Notes under the pieces: generated by a model | Seen by the model: only the letters and a program-made list of their open reading frames with translations | Database searches by the model: none | What the model was told of the DNA's origin: nothing | DNA from: G963674685 sp964591275 | Lineage (GTDB): Bacteria > Lernaellota > Lernaellaia > JACKCT01 | DNA: 64,000 bases | Assembly (NCBI GenBank): GCA_964591275.1 | Contig: CAZQAE010000007.1 | Span: 1-64,000, forward strand | Direction: 5' to 3' | Part shown: in pieces, positions 9,293-17,851 of the stretch | How the letters are laid out: every line of letters begins with the position of its first letter | Position numbering within the stretch: position 1 is the stretch's first letter | Translations under genes and position numbers: made by a program

Positions 9293-10078
9293 TTATTTTT
9301 TCTTGTCCGACTTAATCACTATGGCCGAAAGTTGCCGACCGGTTTTACCCTGATCACGGCGATAGCTGAAAAAGGATTCGCGCTCGCAAGCCGTACATCG
9401 TCTGGCCAAATGAATGGCGTCGGACTTGAGTCCCGCGTTGGCAAGGCTGGCGCCCGCCGCCGCAGGCAAATCCAGAGTTGTTCTCCCGCTGTTTTCGCAA
9501 ATGACTGAAGGTGTTTTTTCAAAAACCTGTTGAAATTTCGCGACGACTTCTTTGCCCACTTCAAAGCAGCAAGGCCCAATAGCCGGACCGACAAAAGCGA
9601 TCAGATCACGCGCATCAAATCCCCTGTTTTGCATGGTTTCGACCGCAGAAGCAATGACTCCGCCCAGCATGCCCCGCCACCCGGCGTGTACGGCGGAGAC
9701 GACCTGTCCGTCCCTGTGGCCAATGAGAATCGGTACGCAGTCCGCCGTCAACACTCCCACCGCGACATCCTGGACAGCGGTTGTAATGGCGTCCGCTTCC
9801 ATCTCGCGCGAAGCGCTCGTCGGCAAAGCTTCATCGACAAAAATTGCTTGCGCCGAGTGTATCTGCCACGGCAAATACAAACGAGAAACTCCCATGATAT
9901 CGAGCGCCGTCGCTTCATTGGCGCCGATGTCTTTTGGGTCATCGCCGCAGGCGGTGCCTATGTTGAGACTGTCATATGGTTTTTTGCTGCAACCCCCAAG
10001 GCGCGAAAAGAAAAATATGTCAAAGGGCAATATCTTTTCGCAGCCGAAATCAGTGTAATCCAAATACTGTTTCGTCAC
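9293..10078 (-). CDS. pgeF: YfiH/LACC1-type multicopper-like purine-processing protein
   Basis: Member of the YfiH (PgeF, DUF152) family, whose members act on purine nucleosides and, in E. coli, keep peptidoglycan composition faithful. The 261-aa product contains the family's metal-site motifs: LPWQIHSAQ near residue 68, TADCVPI, and VSAVHAGWRGMLGG, with VGPAIGPCCFEVG further on. The start is GTG at 10078, overlapping the rluD stop as GTGA, and the RluD-then-YfiH order is very common. Cytoplasmic. Assignment to the family is secure; the exact reaction in this organism is inferred. Confidence 0.9.
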   Translation of the reverse strand: MTKQYLDYTDFGCEKILPFDIFFFSRLGGCSKKPYDSLNIGTACGDDPKDIGANEATALDIMGVSRLYLPWQIHSAQAIFVDEALPTSASREMEADAITTAVQDVAVGVLTADCVPILIGHRDGQVVSAVHAGWRGMLGGVIASAVETMQNRGFDARDLIAFVGPAIGPCCFEVGKEVVAKFQQVFEKTPSVICENSGRTTLDLPAAAGASLANAGLKSDAIHLARRCTACERESFFSYRRDQGKTGRQLSAIVIKSDKKK

Positions 10079-11052
10079 AGGGAAATTCCAAGGCTAGCGA
10101 TGATCGGCGCCAGATCGTCGGGGATGGGCGCCGTCAAGTCTATCCATTCATTCGTTCTGGGATGCCGGAAGCTGAGCTTGAATGCGTGAAGGGCCGGCCT
10201 GGTCAATTTCGCGGCCAGTTCACCGAGCGTTCCGGGTAGTTTTTTGGCGGCGCGCACGCCCCCGTACAGGTCGTCCATAATCAGCGGGCAGCCCAGCGCT
10301 TTTAAATGCACACGTATTTGATGTGTTCTGCCCGTGAGCAATCGGCATTGAACGCAGCCGACCGGCCCGCGAACTGAGAGCAGCTTGTACTGCGTTTTCG
10401 ATTCCCGACCGCCGGATTCATTAACGCTCATTTTTTTTCGATGAAGTTTGTGGCGGCCTATGGGAAGATCGATCAAACCCTCCGCGGGGTTCGGCGCTCC
10501 AAGAGTCAGGGCGATATAGATTTTTTTTACCGTGCGTTCGGCAAACATGCGCGACAGGGATTCATGAGCAAAGTCGTTTTTTGCGCAGACGATCGCACCG
10601 CTGGTTCCCTTGTCGAGCCGGTGGACAATCCCGGGGCGCAGAACGCCGCCCACGCCGGAGAGATTGTGCGCGTGCGCTAAAAGAGCGTTGACAAGCGTGC
10701 GATCAGGATTTCCGGCGGCGGGATGGACCACCATGCCGGCGGGCTTGTTGACGACAATGATATCATCGTCTTCATGCAGGACATCCAGAGGGATGTTCTG
10801 GGCGGGCGTTCGGGCGGGATCGGCTTCCGGGATGATGACGACGACGGTTTCGTGCCCTCGAATTTTATAGGAAGCTTTGGGGAGATTTCCGTCCACCAAT
10901 ACGTGCCCTTCGCCGATCAGCTTCGCTATCCGGGAACGGCTCAAATTTTCGACTGAGTTGGCGATGAACACATCAAGGCGCAGATCACGGTGTTCCGGCA
11001 AAGTATTGAGCAGAAACTCCCTTTTGCCCGCACTCGATGGCTGATTGTTCAA
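10075..11052 (-). CDS. rluD: RluD-type 23S rRNA pseudouridine synthase
   Basis: The 325-aa product has an N-terminal S4 RNA-binding domain (RSRIAKLIGEGHVLVDG) and the RluA-family catalytic core with HRLDKGTSGAIV, where the Asp is the nucleophile, plus RTHQIRVHLKALGCPL. It is expected to isomerise uridines in 23S rRNA helix 69 (RluD role by family resemblance; RluA/C-like specificity cannot be excluded). The start appears to be TTG at 11052, overlapping the stop of the upstream aminopeptidase gene; no other start exists before the S4 domain. Middle gene of a three-gene translationally coupled run. Confidence 0.9.
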   Translation of the reverse strand: MNNQPSSAGKREFLLNTLPEHRDLRLDVFIANSVENLSRSRIAKLIGEGHVLVDGNLPKASYKIRGHETVVVIIPEADPARTPAQNIPLDVLHEDDDIIVVNKPAGMVVHPAAGNPDRTLVNALLAHAHNLSGVGGVLRPGIVHRLDKGTSGAIVCAKNDFAHESLSRMFAERTVKKIYIALTLGAPNPAEGLIDLPIGRHKLHRKKMSVNESGGRESKTQYKLLSVRGPVGCVQCRLLTGRTHQIRVHLKALGCPLIMDDLYGGVRAAKKLPGTLGELAAKLTRPALHAFKLSFRHPRTNEWIDLTAPIPDDLAPIIASLGISL

Positions 11053-12467
11053 ATCTTTTCCAAAAACACTTTGTAGGCTCTGTAAGCGGCGTGAAAATCC
11101 GCAATATGCAAAAGCTCGAAGGGGCTGTGCATCGCCAAAACAGGCGGACCGACATCCAGCACTTCCGCGCCGGTGGCGGCGATGAATTTGGCTATGGTGC
11201 CGCCTCCGCCCTCGTCGACCTTTCCCATTTCCGTGCTTTGCCAGGGGATTTTATTCTTATTGAACAATCGGCGGATTTCTCCCACGAATTCGGCTGAGGC
11301 ATCGGAGGCGCCGACCTTGCCGCGTGAACCGGTGTACTTCTTTATAGCCAGTCCGTAACCCGCGCGGGCCGCATTGCGCAGGTCGAAAACTTCCGGCCAG
11401 TTCGGATCGACCGCTGCGGCCAAATCCGCGGACAGCGCCTTGGAGTTGTGCAGCGCTTCGGTTACGACGCTTTCGCCCACTGATTTCTCTCTGGCCTCGC
11501 AAAGACGCCGCACAATATACTGGAGGAATCGCCCCTGCGCGCCAGTGTTGCCGAAGGAGCCGACCTCTTCCTTATCGAAGCAGACAACCAGTTGCGTTGT
11601 TTCAGAAGCCTCGGCGTCGAGCAGCGCCCTGACGGCGGCGTAGGAACTGGCGCGGTCATCGTGCCCGTACCCGCCGATAAAAGCTCTGTCGAAGCCGACA
11701 TATCTGGCTGGTCCGGCCGGAACGAGTTCTAATTCCGCACTGACAAAATCCTCTTCCACGATTCCGTATCGATCATGGAGCAATTTCAAAACGCCGAATT
11801 TTATGCGTTCGGCCTCGCCTCGCGCACCGATAGGCAAGCCGCCCGCGACGACGTTCAACTTCTCCGCCGGAATGGCTTCGGAAAATTTTCTGGAATCCTG
11901 AGCTTTTTTCGACAGATGGGGCAGCAAATCGGAAATGCAAAATACCGGTTCGTCCTCGCTTTCTCCAATATTGATCTGAACCATCTCGCCATCGCCTTTT
12001 ACAATCACACCGTGCATGGCAAGAGGCATTGTTACCCATTGGTGTTTGCGCACGCCGCCAAAATAATGTGTTTTCAGCAAGGCCAGGCCGTGATCCTCGT
12101 ATAGGGGCATCGCCTTCAAATCGATTCGCGGGCTGTCGTGATGCGTGGCGATGATGCTAAGCCCTTCGGCGAGCGGCCTGGATCCCAATCGCGCCACGCC
12201 AAAAACCTTGTTTCGATAGGCGATGGTCAGCAAATCCCCTTTGCCCTTTTTATTGGCGTTGAGGTCGCAAAATCCTCTGCCCAGGGTGTATTCCAGAAAA
12301 AACTGCGTGGACTCTCTTTCTGTTTTGACTCTGGAGAGATAGAGCCGATAATCTTCGGCCAATGCCGCTAGCGCAGTGCGCCGGCTGGCTGAGATAAAGT
12401 CCATGCCGTGCTTCACCTTATAGCCCAGACTTTTTTTCATCGATTTAAGGGTCGGGTTTTTTTCCAT
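11049..12467 (-). CDS. M18 family aminopeptidase
   Basis: Di-zinc cytoplasmic aminopeptidase of the M18 (aspartyl aminopeptidase/ApeB-like) family, about 472 aa, which removes N-terminal residues, preferentially acidic ones in studied members. Metal and catalytic residues are visible in ATHHDSPRID, GGYGHDDRAS, FDKEEVGSFGNTGAQ and near the end in LAMHSPFELLHIAD. ATG 12467 (GGAG 7 bp upstream) is preferred over GTG 12479, which overlaps that ribosome site. It is followed by rluD with a 4-bp overlap, so it heads the aminopeptidase-rluD-pgeF operon. Confidence 0.9.
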   Translation of the reverse strand: MEKNPTLKSMKKSLGYKVKHGMDFISASRRTALAALAEDYRLYLSRVKTERESTQFFLEYTLGRGFCDLNANKKGKGDLLTIAYRNKVFGVARLGSRPLAEGLSIIATHHDSPRIDLKAMPLYEDHGLALLKTHYFGGVRKHQWVTMPLAMHGVIVKGDGEMVQINIGESEDEPVFCISDLLPHLSKKAQDSRKFSEAIPAEKLNVVAGGLPIGARGEAERIKFGVLKLLHDRYGIVEEDFVSAELELVPAGPARYVGFDRAFIGGYGHDDRASSYAAVRALLDAEASETTQLVVCFDKEEVGSFGNTGAQGRFLQYIVRRLCEAREKSVGESVVTEALHNSKALSADLAAAVDPNWPEVFDLRNAARAGYGLAIKKYTGSRGKVGASDASAEFVGEIRRLFNKNKIPWQSTEMGKVDEGGGGTIAKFIAATGAEVLDVGPPVLAMHSPFELLHIADFHAAYRAYKVFLEKI

Positions 12468-12518
12468 CGTTTTCTCCACATAGGCGGCCTATCCAATAAA
12501 GGGTTTTTACACGATTCT

Positions 12519-13466
12519 TCAGGGGCCAAGCCGGTTTATATATTTTCGATAAAGCGCGGCGCCGGTCTTTCGGCGCAGAAATCGCGGAGTTCTTCTGAGG
12601 CGTTTAATATCGCTCACGATTTGGTCGATGTGTTGCCGGGCGACGTTGCGGCCCGCCTCAATGCACTGTTCAAACTGGGAAAAGTCCGCCCAGTGATATT
12701 TGCCGACATCGGGACTGAGGATCACGTCCGCAAAGCGTAGGTGATGGTCGGTGAGCGCAAGCTTCGTGATTTGATGTGAACGAAAATATATCTCAAGCGC
12801 TTTCATGGAGTTTCCCGGAATCGGAAGATCATGAATGACGTTTGCGGCGATCACGTAATCTGCGCCCATCCGGAAAACTTCCGATACGGGAACCATGTTG
12901 ATAATTCCGCCATCGACGCAAAGTCGATCCGCAATTTTTATGGGGGGGAAGGCGCCCGGAACCGCCGACGATGCGGCTATGGCATCAATCACAGGGCCTT
13001 CGTCCAGAATGACTTGCTCGTTTGCGACCAAATCCGTAGCGACGGCGTGAAAGGGTATTTTCAGACTTTTGATATCCCGGTCATCGACAAAGAAACCCAA
13101 TAGCTCGTAAAGATCTTCGACATCCAGGGCCGAGGAACGGGTCATGGTTGATGCGATGACGCGACCGCGTTGAATATAGTAGCTAAAGCTTTGGAAAGGG
13201 CTGTTTTCGGTTGTTCCATCTTCTTTGTGAAGGCGGTGTATCTTCGCATTTTTGAACTGCGGGGAACGTAGGAAATTCAGAGCGTCCTCGGCGACTTTGG
13301 CAATGGCGCCGTCGATGCAGTATAGGGAGCCGACCAGCGCGCCCATGCTGGTTCCCGCGACGAGATCGATCTTGACGCCGTTTTGTTCAAGCACCTCGAT
13401 CAAGCCGATGTGAGCCAATCCCCTGGCCGCGCCGCCTCCCAAAGCCAGTCCCACTTTCAGCGACAT
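12519..13466 (-). CDS. Patatin-like phospholipase (RssA/YchK type)
   Basis: The 315-aa product has the patatin-domain landmarks: oxyanion loop GGGAARGLAHIG near residues 10-21, nucleophile elbow GTSMG near residues 40-44 and the catalytic Asp in DGGIINMVPV near residue 186. The family hydrolyses acyl esters of membrane lipids. No signal peptide is present, so it is cytoplasmic or peripheral. The size matches the compact bacterial subgroup around E. coli RssA. GAGGT lies 10 bp before the ATG. It reads in the same direction as its neighbours but with gaps of about 50 bp on each side, so operon membership is uncertain. Confidence 0.88.
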   Translation of the reverse strand: MSLKVGLALGGGAARGLAHIGLIEVLEQNGVKIDLVAGTSMGALVGSLYCIDGAIAKVAEDALNFLRSPQFKNAKIHRLHKEDGTTENSPFQSFSYYIQRGRVIASTMTRSSALDVEDLYELLGFFVDDRDIKSLKIPFHAVATDLVANEQVILDEGPVIDAIAASSAVPGAFPPIKIADRLCVDGGIINMVPVSEVFRMGADYVIAANVIHDLPIPGNSMKALEIYFRSHQITKLALTDHHLRFADVILSPDVGKYHWADFSQFEQCIEAGRNVARQHIDQIVSDIKRLRRTPRFLRRKTGAALYRKYINRLGP

Positions 13467-13520
13467 TGATCAGGCGACCTCATAAAATGCGCAAGCATGG
13501 TTTCTTGCGGAGGAGTTTCA

Positions 13521-13847
13521 TTATTGCAGCAGATTGATTTGCCTTAAGCGCAGTCCCTGGCTTTCGCCGGCGATTTCCGAAACGTTTTCCAAAAAGCGCC
13601 GGCGGCAGCTTGGGCACAGTATCATATTGATTTCCTGATACACGTCTTTTTCAAGATCCTCGGCGGACATATCAGCGAGGTTTTCCACGAGAGCGCTCAT
13701 CTTTCGCTTTCTGGCTTCTGCGTTTTCGCAGTCATCATCCGGGAGATAACCATCAAACCCCGACGAGATTTTAATACTGACATTGAACCGGGCGGCGCCC
13801 AGCAGAAGAGCTTTGTCGCAAGCATCGCAACGTTTGGAAGGCATCAT
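13521..13847 (-). CDS. Small CxxC zinc-ribbon-like protein overlapping selA
   Basis: A 108-aa protein of unknown function. It has two CxxC pairs, CDAC at residues 7-10 and CPSC in the C-terminal third, separated by an acidic helical segment, an arrangement typical of a zinc ribbon split by an insertion. Its ATG overlaps the selA stop as ATGA, so it is translated with SelA. I cannot name a family. A function linked to selenocysteine synthesis is only suggested by the coupling; a general metal-binding or regulatory protein is equally possible. Confidence 0.65.
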   Translation of the reverse strand: MMPSKRCDACDKALLLGAARFNVSIKISSGFDGYLPDDDCENAEARKRKMSALVENLADMSAEDLEKDVYQEINMILCPSCRRRFLENVSEIAGESQGLRLRQINLLQ

Positions 13848-15262
13848 TTGTCAAACTCCCTTAGAAGCACGTTTCTCAGGGTATTTTCTATGATGCGCTC
13901 CTGGCCGTCAAGAAGACTTCTGAAGTCGATCCAAACCCTGTTTTCTGAAAGGCGTGTAATAATGGGCGGGGCGCCAAGGCGCAGAGCTTTTTCCAATCCG
14001 CCGGAACTCATTTTCGCCGGCCTTATCGTCACGGCGAAACTGGGCACGTCATGCAGCGGCATTGCGCCGCCTCCGATGCGGGCGCGCGTGGCGACCGTCT
14101 CAACTTCAGCCGCTCCCTTTAAAATATCCTTTAATCGATCCGTCATTTCCGTCGCACGGCTTTCAATGATTTCCACTGGAGTCGAGGCTGCGCGAAGAAC
14201 CGGTATTTCTCTGATGGCGATCATGGGATCTCGGTACAGGCTCAACGTCGCCTCCAATGCGGCCAATGTCATTTTGTCGAGTCGAAAGGCTCTGGCCAGG
14301 GGATTCTTTTTGCATTCGTCGACGATCGCCTTGTCGCCGACAATGATTCCGGCCTGCGGTCCTCCAAGAAGTTTATCACCGGAAAAGGTTAAGACGTTGC
14401 AGTGGGCGTCGACCATTTGCGGCACCGTCGGTTCGTCGATCAACCAGGGTGCCTCATCGGCAATCAATGAACCGCTTCCGAGATCGAACATGACGGGAAT
14501 ATTTTTTTGCCTTCCCAATTCAACGAGCTGTTCAATGGAGACTTCCGAAACAAATCCCTCAATCCGGAAATTGCTGCGATGCACTTTCAACAGTACAGCT
14601 GTGTCGTTCGTGATGGCGTTGCGATAATCAGCGACATGCGTCTTGTTTGTCGTGCCGACCTCGACCATGCGACAGGAACTTTTACGGATGACATCCGGGA
14701 TGCGAAACGATCCACCGATCTCGACCAGTTCTCCACGGCTGACGATGACTTCCCGTCCCTCGGCCAGCGTGTTGAGAGTCAGCAATACCGCTGCGGCGTT
14801 GTTGTTGACGGCGATTCCCGCTTTCGCCGAAGTGACCTGAGTCAAAAGTTCCGAGATAAGATCGTGACGGGATCCTCGTTTTCCCCTGGCAATGTCATAC
14901 TCAAGGGTCGAGTAATTTCGCGCGATGTCATAGACGGCGGCGGCGGCGCTTTCCGATAGAGGTGCTCTTCCCAAATTTGTGTGAACCAAGATTCCGGTCG
15001 CGTTGATGACCTTTTGAAGTTTGTTGGCAGACATGCAGCCCAATCTTTCCATAATAAGCCGCACAAGCAAAGGAGCTTCGATCCGCGGATTCTCGCCCCG
15101 AAAAATGCGGTCGCGTAAATCCTGCAAAACGCTTTTCACCGCAGTGAGCACTACATCGCGCCCATCGCTTTGGATGGAATTCGATAGCTCGCTCCAGGCA
15201 ATGACGCTTCCCATCGCGGGCAGTTTTTTTAATCGATCCACGATCTTTTTTTCTTCAATCAT
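13844..15262 (-). CDS. selA: L-seryl-tRNA(Sec) selenium transferase SelA
   Basis: PLP enzyme that converts Ser-tRNA(Sec) to Sec-tRNA(Sec) using selenophosphate. The 472-aa product has the usual family length; the SelA signature INATGILVHTNLGRAPLS lies near residue 85 and the PLP lysine is Lys297 in FSGDKLLGGPQAG. GAGGGG precedes ATG 15262. Its presence implies that selenoproteins, SelB, SelD and tRNA-Sec are encoded elsewhere; none is visible in this window. It is followed by the overlapping CxxC protein gene. Confidence 0.95.
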   Translation of the reverse strand: MIEEKKIVDRLKKLPAMGSVIAWSELSNSIQSDGRDVVLTAVKSVLQDLRDRIFRGENPRIEAPLLVRLIMERLGCMSANKLQKVINATGILVHTNLGRAPLSESAAAAVYDIARNYSTLEYDIARGKRGSRHDLISELLTQVTSAKAGIAVNNNAAAVLLTLNTLAEGREVIVSRGELVEIGGSFRIPDVIRKSSCRMVEVGTTNKTHVADYRNAITNDTAVLLKVHRSNFRIEGFVSEVSIEQLVELGRQKNIPVMFDLGSGSLIADEAPWLIDEPTVPQMVDAHCNVLTFSGDKLLGGPQAGIIVGDKAIVDECKKNPLARAFRLDKMTLAALEATLSLYRDPMIAIREIPVLRAASTPVEIIESRATEMTDRLKDILKGAAEVETVATRARIGGGAMPLHDVPSFAVTIRPAKMSSGGLEKALRLGAPPIITRLSENRVWIDFRSLLDGQERIIENTLRNVLLREFDK

Positions 15263-15383
15263 CGCAAGCCCCTCAGCATTACTGCTGATGCGCCATCAGG
15301 AAACGGAGCATAGCAATCGGGGTTTCCTCTAAAATGGTCGCGTTTTTTCCAAGTTTGCTTCATTTTTTACCAATTAATCACCA

Positions 15384-15411
15384 TTTACAGACTGGCAACG
15401 TATGGTATTAT
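15384..15411 (+). promoter_or_regulatory. Candidate sigma-70 promoter upstream of the DUF4388 gene
   Basis: TTTACA (15384-15389) and TATTAT (15406-15411), each one mismatch from consensus, are 16 bp apart and about 60 bp upstream of the start codon at 15474. The region lies between divergent selA and this gene. Confidence 0.55.
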
Positions 15412-15473
15412 GCCTAAGCTTTTTTTCCTAGTAGAAAATATGCTGAATTAAAATTTCCGTCAGAGGGTGCTTA

Positions 15474-16676
15474 ATGGTAACGCCAGCCAGTGTTGATAGA
15501 ATAAAAGGCAAACAGGCCAAAGGGGCAATTCTCCTTTTGCAGTCGACGCAAACCGAGTGCGATCAACTCAATGGTCCGCTGACGGAGTTCGGCTTCACGG
15601 TTTTTTCGGCAACAACCTACAAAGACGGCATGAAGATCTATCGAGACCGGGATCCCGAGGTCATCATACTTTCCGCCGTTGTCTCTGGAGGCAGCGCGTT
15701 TGATTTCTGTAGAAGCATCCGGAAAGAAATGAAAGACTCCAAAATACCCATCATTCTGACTTCAACCATGCTTTCGGGTCGATTGTTGATCGAAATCAAA
15801 TCAAAATGGGGCGTCACCGATACGGTCTTACTTCCGGTTACACTGAATAAAATGTTTCACCTCATACAATTTCATCTCGGTCAAGAGGATACCCGACCGG
15901 ACATGACGATGAAGCAGACTTCAAAGTTGGGCGTTCCCGCCCAACCCAAGCAGAAAAAGAAACTCAATAGAGAGGGCGATCTGTCGGAGGTGAAGCTGGA
16001 AAAGCTTCTCAGGCTCATGGCTGTTAATAACAGGTCAGGCGTCTTGAAGCTTAAACGAAACGGCAGCGCCATCGACCTGCATATCCAAAACGGAAAGCTT
16101 GTTTATGTTTCCTCGGATTACATCGAAGGTTCGACACTGGCTGATCACCTCGTCGAATCGGGCAAGATTTCTCCCGATCGACTCCCGGCGCTTCAAAAAC
16201 GCATGGAAACCGAGAACAAACTTTTAGGTCATTTGCTGCTGGATGTTGGTTTGCTGGCCAAGGACATTCTTCAGGCCGAGATTTCGGAACACATGGTAAA
16301 AAAGGCGCTTCTGCTCTTTGATTGGAAAGATGGTAGCTATCAACTCAGCGAGGACGCGCCGCAGGCGCCGCAGGATGTAAACATCCAACTCGATCTGGCG
16401 CAAGTGATTTTCGACGGGATTAGGAAAACTGTGGATATCGATGACTTTGAATCCAAAATCGGCGATCTGCCCGGATCCATCTTCAAACTATTGCGCGACA
16501 AGGGAATCGACATCAAAGATCTCGACCTCAGCACGGAAGAAAAACGTTTGGCCTATTCATTCGACGGCAAGCAACCGCTTGCTGACACCATGTCCACCAG
16601 CGCCCTGTCGCCGGAGGAGATCTGCCGCTTCATTGCGGGTCTATTGGCTTTAAAAATTGTCAGGCTAATGAAATAG
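15474..16676 (+). CDS. Pseudo-receiver plus DUF4388 (PATAN) protein
   Basis: A 400-aa cytoplasmic protein. Residues about 15-130 look like a response-regulator receiver fold, but the strand that normally ends in the phospho-accepting Asp reads EVIILSAVV, with Ser in its place, so phosphorylation there is unlikely. After a Lys-rich linker (about 140-160), residues about 165-300 match DUF4388/PATAN: LEKLLRLMAVNNRSGVLKLK and IHIQNGKLVYV-like strands, then a helical tail. Such proteins occur in deltaproteobacterial signalling and gliding/gene-control networks. A good promoter precedes it and AGAGGGTG precedes the ATG. No kinase or partner lies nearby. Confidence 0.75.
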   Translation: MVTPASVDRIKGKQAKGAILLLQSTQTECDQLNGPLTEFGFTVFSATTYKDGMKIYRDRDPEVIILSAVVSGGSAFDFCRSIRKEMKDSKIPIILTSTMLSGRLLIEIKSKWGVTDTVLLPVTLNKMFHLIQFHLGQEDTRPDMTMKQTSKLGVPAQPKQKKKLNREGDLSEVKLEKLLRLMAVNNRSGVLKLKRNGSAIDLHIQNGKLVYVSSDYIEGSTLADHLVESGKISPDRLPALQKRMETENKLLGHLLLDVGLLAKDILQAEISEHMVKKALLLFDWKDGSYQLSEDAPQAPQDVNIQLDLAQVIFDGIRKTVDIDDFESKIGDLPGSIFKLLRDKGIDIKDLDLSTEEKRLAYSFDGKQPLADTMSTSALSPEEICRFIAGLLALKIVRLMK

Positions 16677-16737
16677 AAACTATAGGTAGAAAATCCGCCG
16701 CGCTTCCATTCCGAACGTTAATTTTTTTAATCTGTTC

Positions 16738-17370
16738 TCAATGAGGGTTTAGCCACTGGGCGAGTTTTTCCAGGTTGTCCACTTCGCCCATTGAGATGAG
16801 AGTATCGCCGGATTTGATTACATAATCCGGACTCGGGTTAAAAATCATTTCTCCACTTTGGCGTTTTATTCCGATGATGATCAAACCAAGTTTTTGCCTA
16901 ATCGGTGCCTGACGCAATGAACACCCGGCCAGCTCAGAGGCTGCGCTGACGGGGCTGCCTTCCATCCGAATCATCCGCTTTTCGTCCTGGAAAACGCCAT
17001 CGAGTATGTCGTAGATTTCAGGCCTGAGAATCGTATTGGCCATGCTTCGCCCTACGGTGACATAGGGACTGACGACGTGCGTAGCCCCGGCCGCTTTCAG
17101 TCGGCGACTGGAACCGCTCTCAATCGCTCTGGCAACGATATCGAGGCCCGGATTGAGATCGCGCGCCATCAAAGCGCAAAACACAGCGTCTGCGTCCGTG
17201 GACAGACTGATTATCAAAGCCTTGGCCTTTTTAATGCCCGCATCCAGGAGCACTTGTTCGTCGGTGGCGTTTCCGTTGATATAGAAAATGCCCGTATCCT
17301 CCAAGTGCTTGATGATCTCTTCGTGGCTTTCAATGACGACCAATCGCGCTTTTTTTTTCATGCAACTCAT
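16738..17370 (-). CDS. TrkA-N/TrkA-C (RCK) part of a frameshifted K+ channel
   Basis: This frame encodes most of the RCK/TrkA-N nucleotide-binding domain (starting at ARLVVIESHEEII) and a C-terminal TrkA-C domain (about residues 130-205). Its N-terminal glycine-rich strand GYGRMG is in the overlapping frame of 17330-17740. If one A is removed from the A9 tract at 17350-17358 the two frames join as ...ELHEKK-ARLVV..., giving a normal single-polypeptide MthK/Kch-like channel of about 330 aa. So this is probably the 3' part of one gene rather than a separate gene; MSCMKKK is unlikely to be a real start. The protein would gate K+ flow in response to a cytoplasmic ligand. Confidence 0.7.
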   Translation of the reverse strand: MSCMKKKARLVVIESHEEIIKHLEDTGIFYINGNATDEQVLLDAGIKKAKALIISLSTDADAVFCALMARDLNPGLDIVARAIESGSSRRLKAAGATHVVSPYVTVGRSMANTILRPEIYDILDGVFQDEKRMIRMEGSPVSAASELAGCSLRQAPIRQKLGLIIIGIKRQSGEMIFNPSPDYVIKSGDTLISMGEVDNLEKLAQWLNPH

Positions 17371-17740
17371 TCGCTATGACTTTGCCCATCCTCCCGTACC
17401 CGCAGAGAATGAAGTGATTTTGCATTTTCTGAATTTCCACGTTCAATCTCCTTCTTCCAAAAATGCTTTGCAGGCGACCCTCGATAGCAATTTGCGTGAT
17501 GATGCTGACGGAAAACAGGATATAGCCGGTTCCACCGACAATGAGAAAAATGGCGAATACCCTGCCCATTTGATGCAAGGGGAAAACCTCGCCGTAACCG
17601 ACGGTCGTAATCGTGATGATGGTCATATAGAACGCTTCAAAAATTGAAACGCCCTCGATAAACCGAAATCCTATAGTTCCGAATAATATGACCAGCACAC
17701 CAAGCGGGATAAGATTTTTTGCAAGACGCACCAGATTCAA
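17330..17740 (-). CDS. Two-TM potassium channel pore, 5' part of a frameshifted gene
   Basis: The product begins with TM1 (about residues 10-30), a pore helix and the K+ selectivity filter TTVGYGE, then TM2 (about 60-85) and the first strand of an RCK domain, NHFILCGYGRMGKVIANEL, whose GxGxxG binds a nucleotide. The frame then leaves the homologous path at an A9 run (17350-17358) and stops soon after; the RCK domain continues in the next frame (16738-17370). An 8-A tract would restore one protein. It lies opposite the glycosyltransferase gene and no partner gene is evident. Confidence 0.78.
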   Translation of the reverse strand: MNLVRLAKNLIPLGVLVILFGTIGFRFIEGVSIFEAFYMTIITITTVGYGEVFPLHQMGRVFAIFLIVGGTGYILFSVSIITQIAIEGRLQSIFGRRRLNVEIQKMQNHFILCGYGRMGKVIANELHEKKSAIGRH

Positions 17741-17851
17741 ACCGATTTCCCTTCATTCAGTTGCCACCCAATATGGTGGAGAATGCCAACTTGTTCAAGA
17801 TGTTGTTTCGCCCTTGCCGGTCTTGATTTGCGCAGCTATCATTTTCTCGCC

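Noticed and set aside
13848..14627. Long open frame opposite selA
   Set aside because: No ribosome site or recognisable domain, and it lies entirely antisense to a strongly supported gene.
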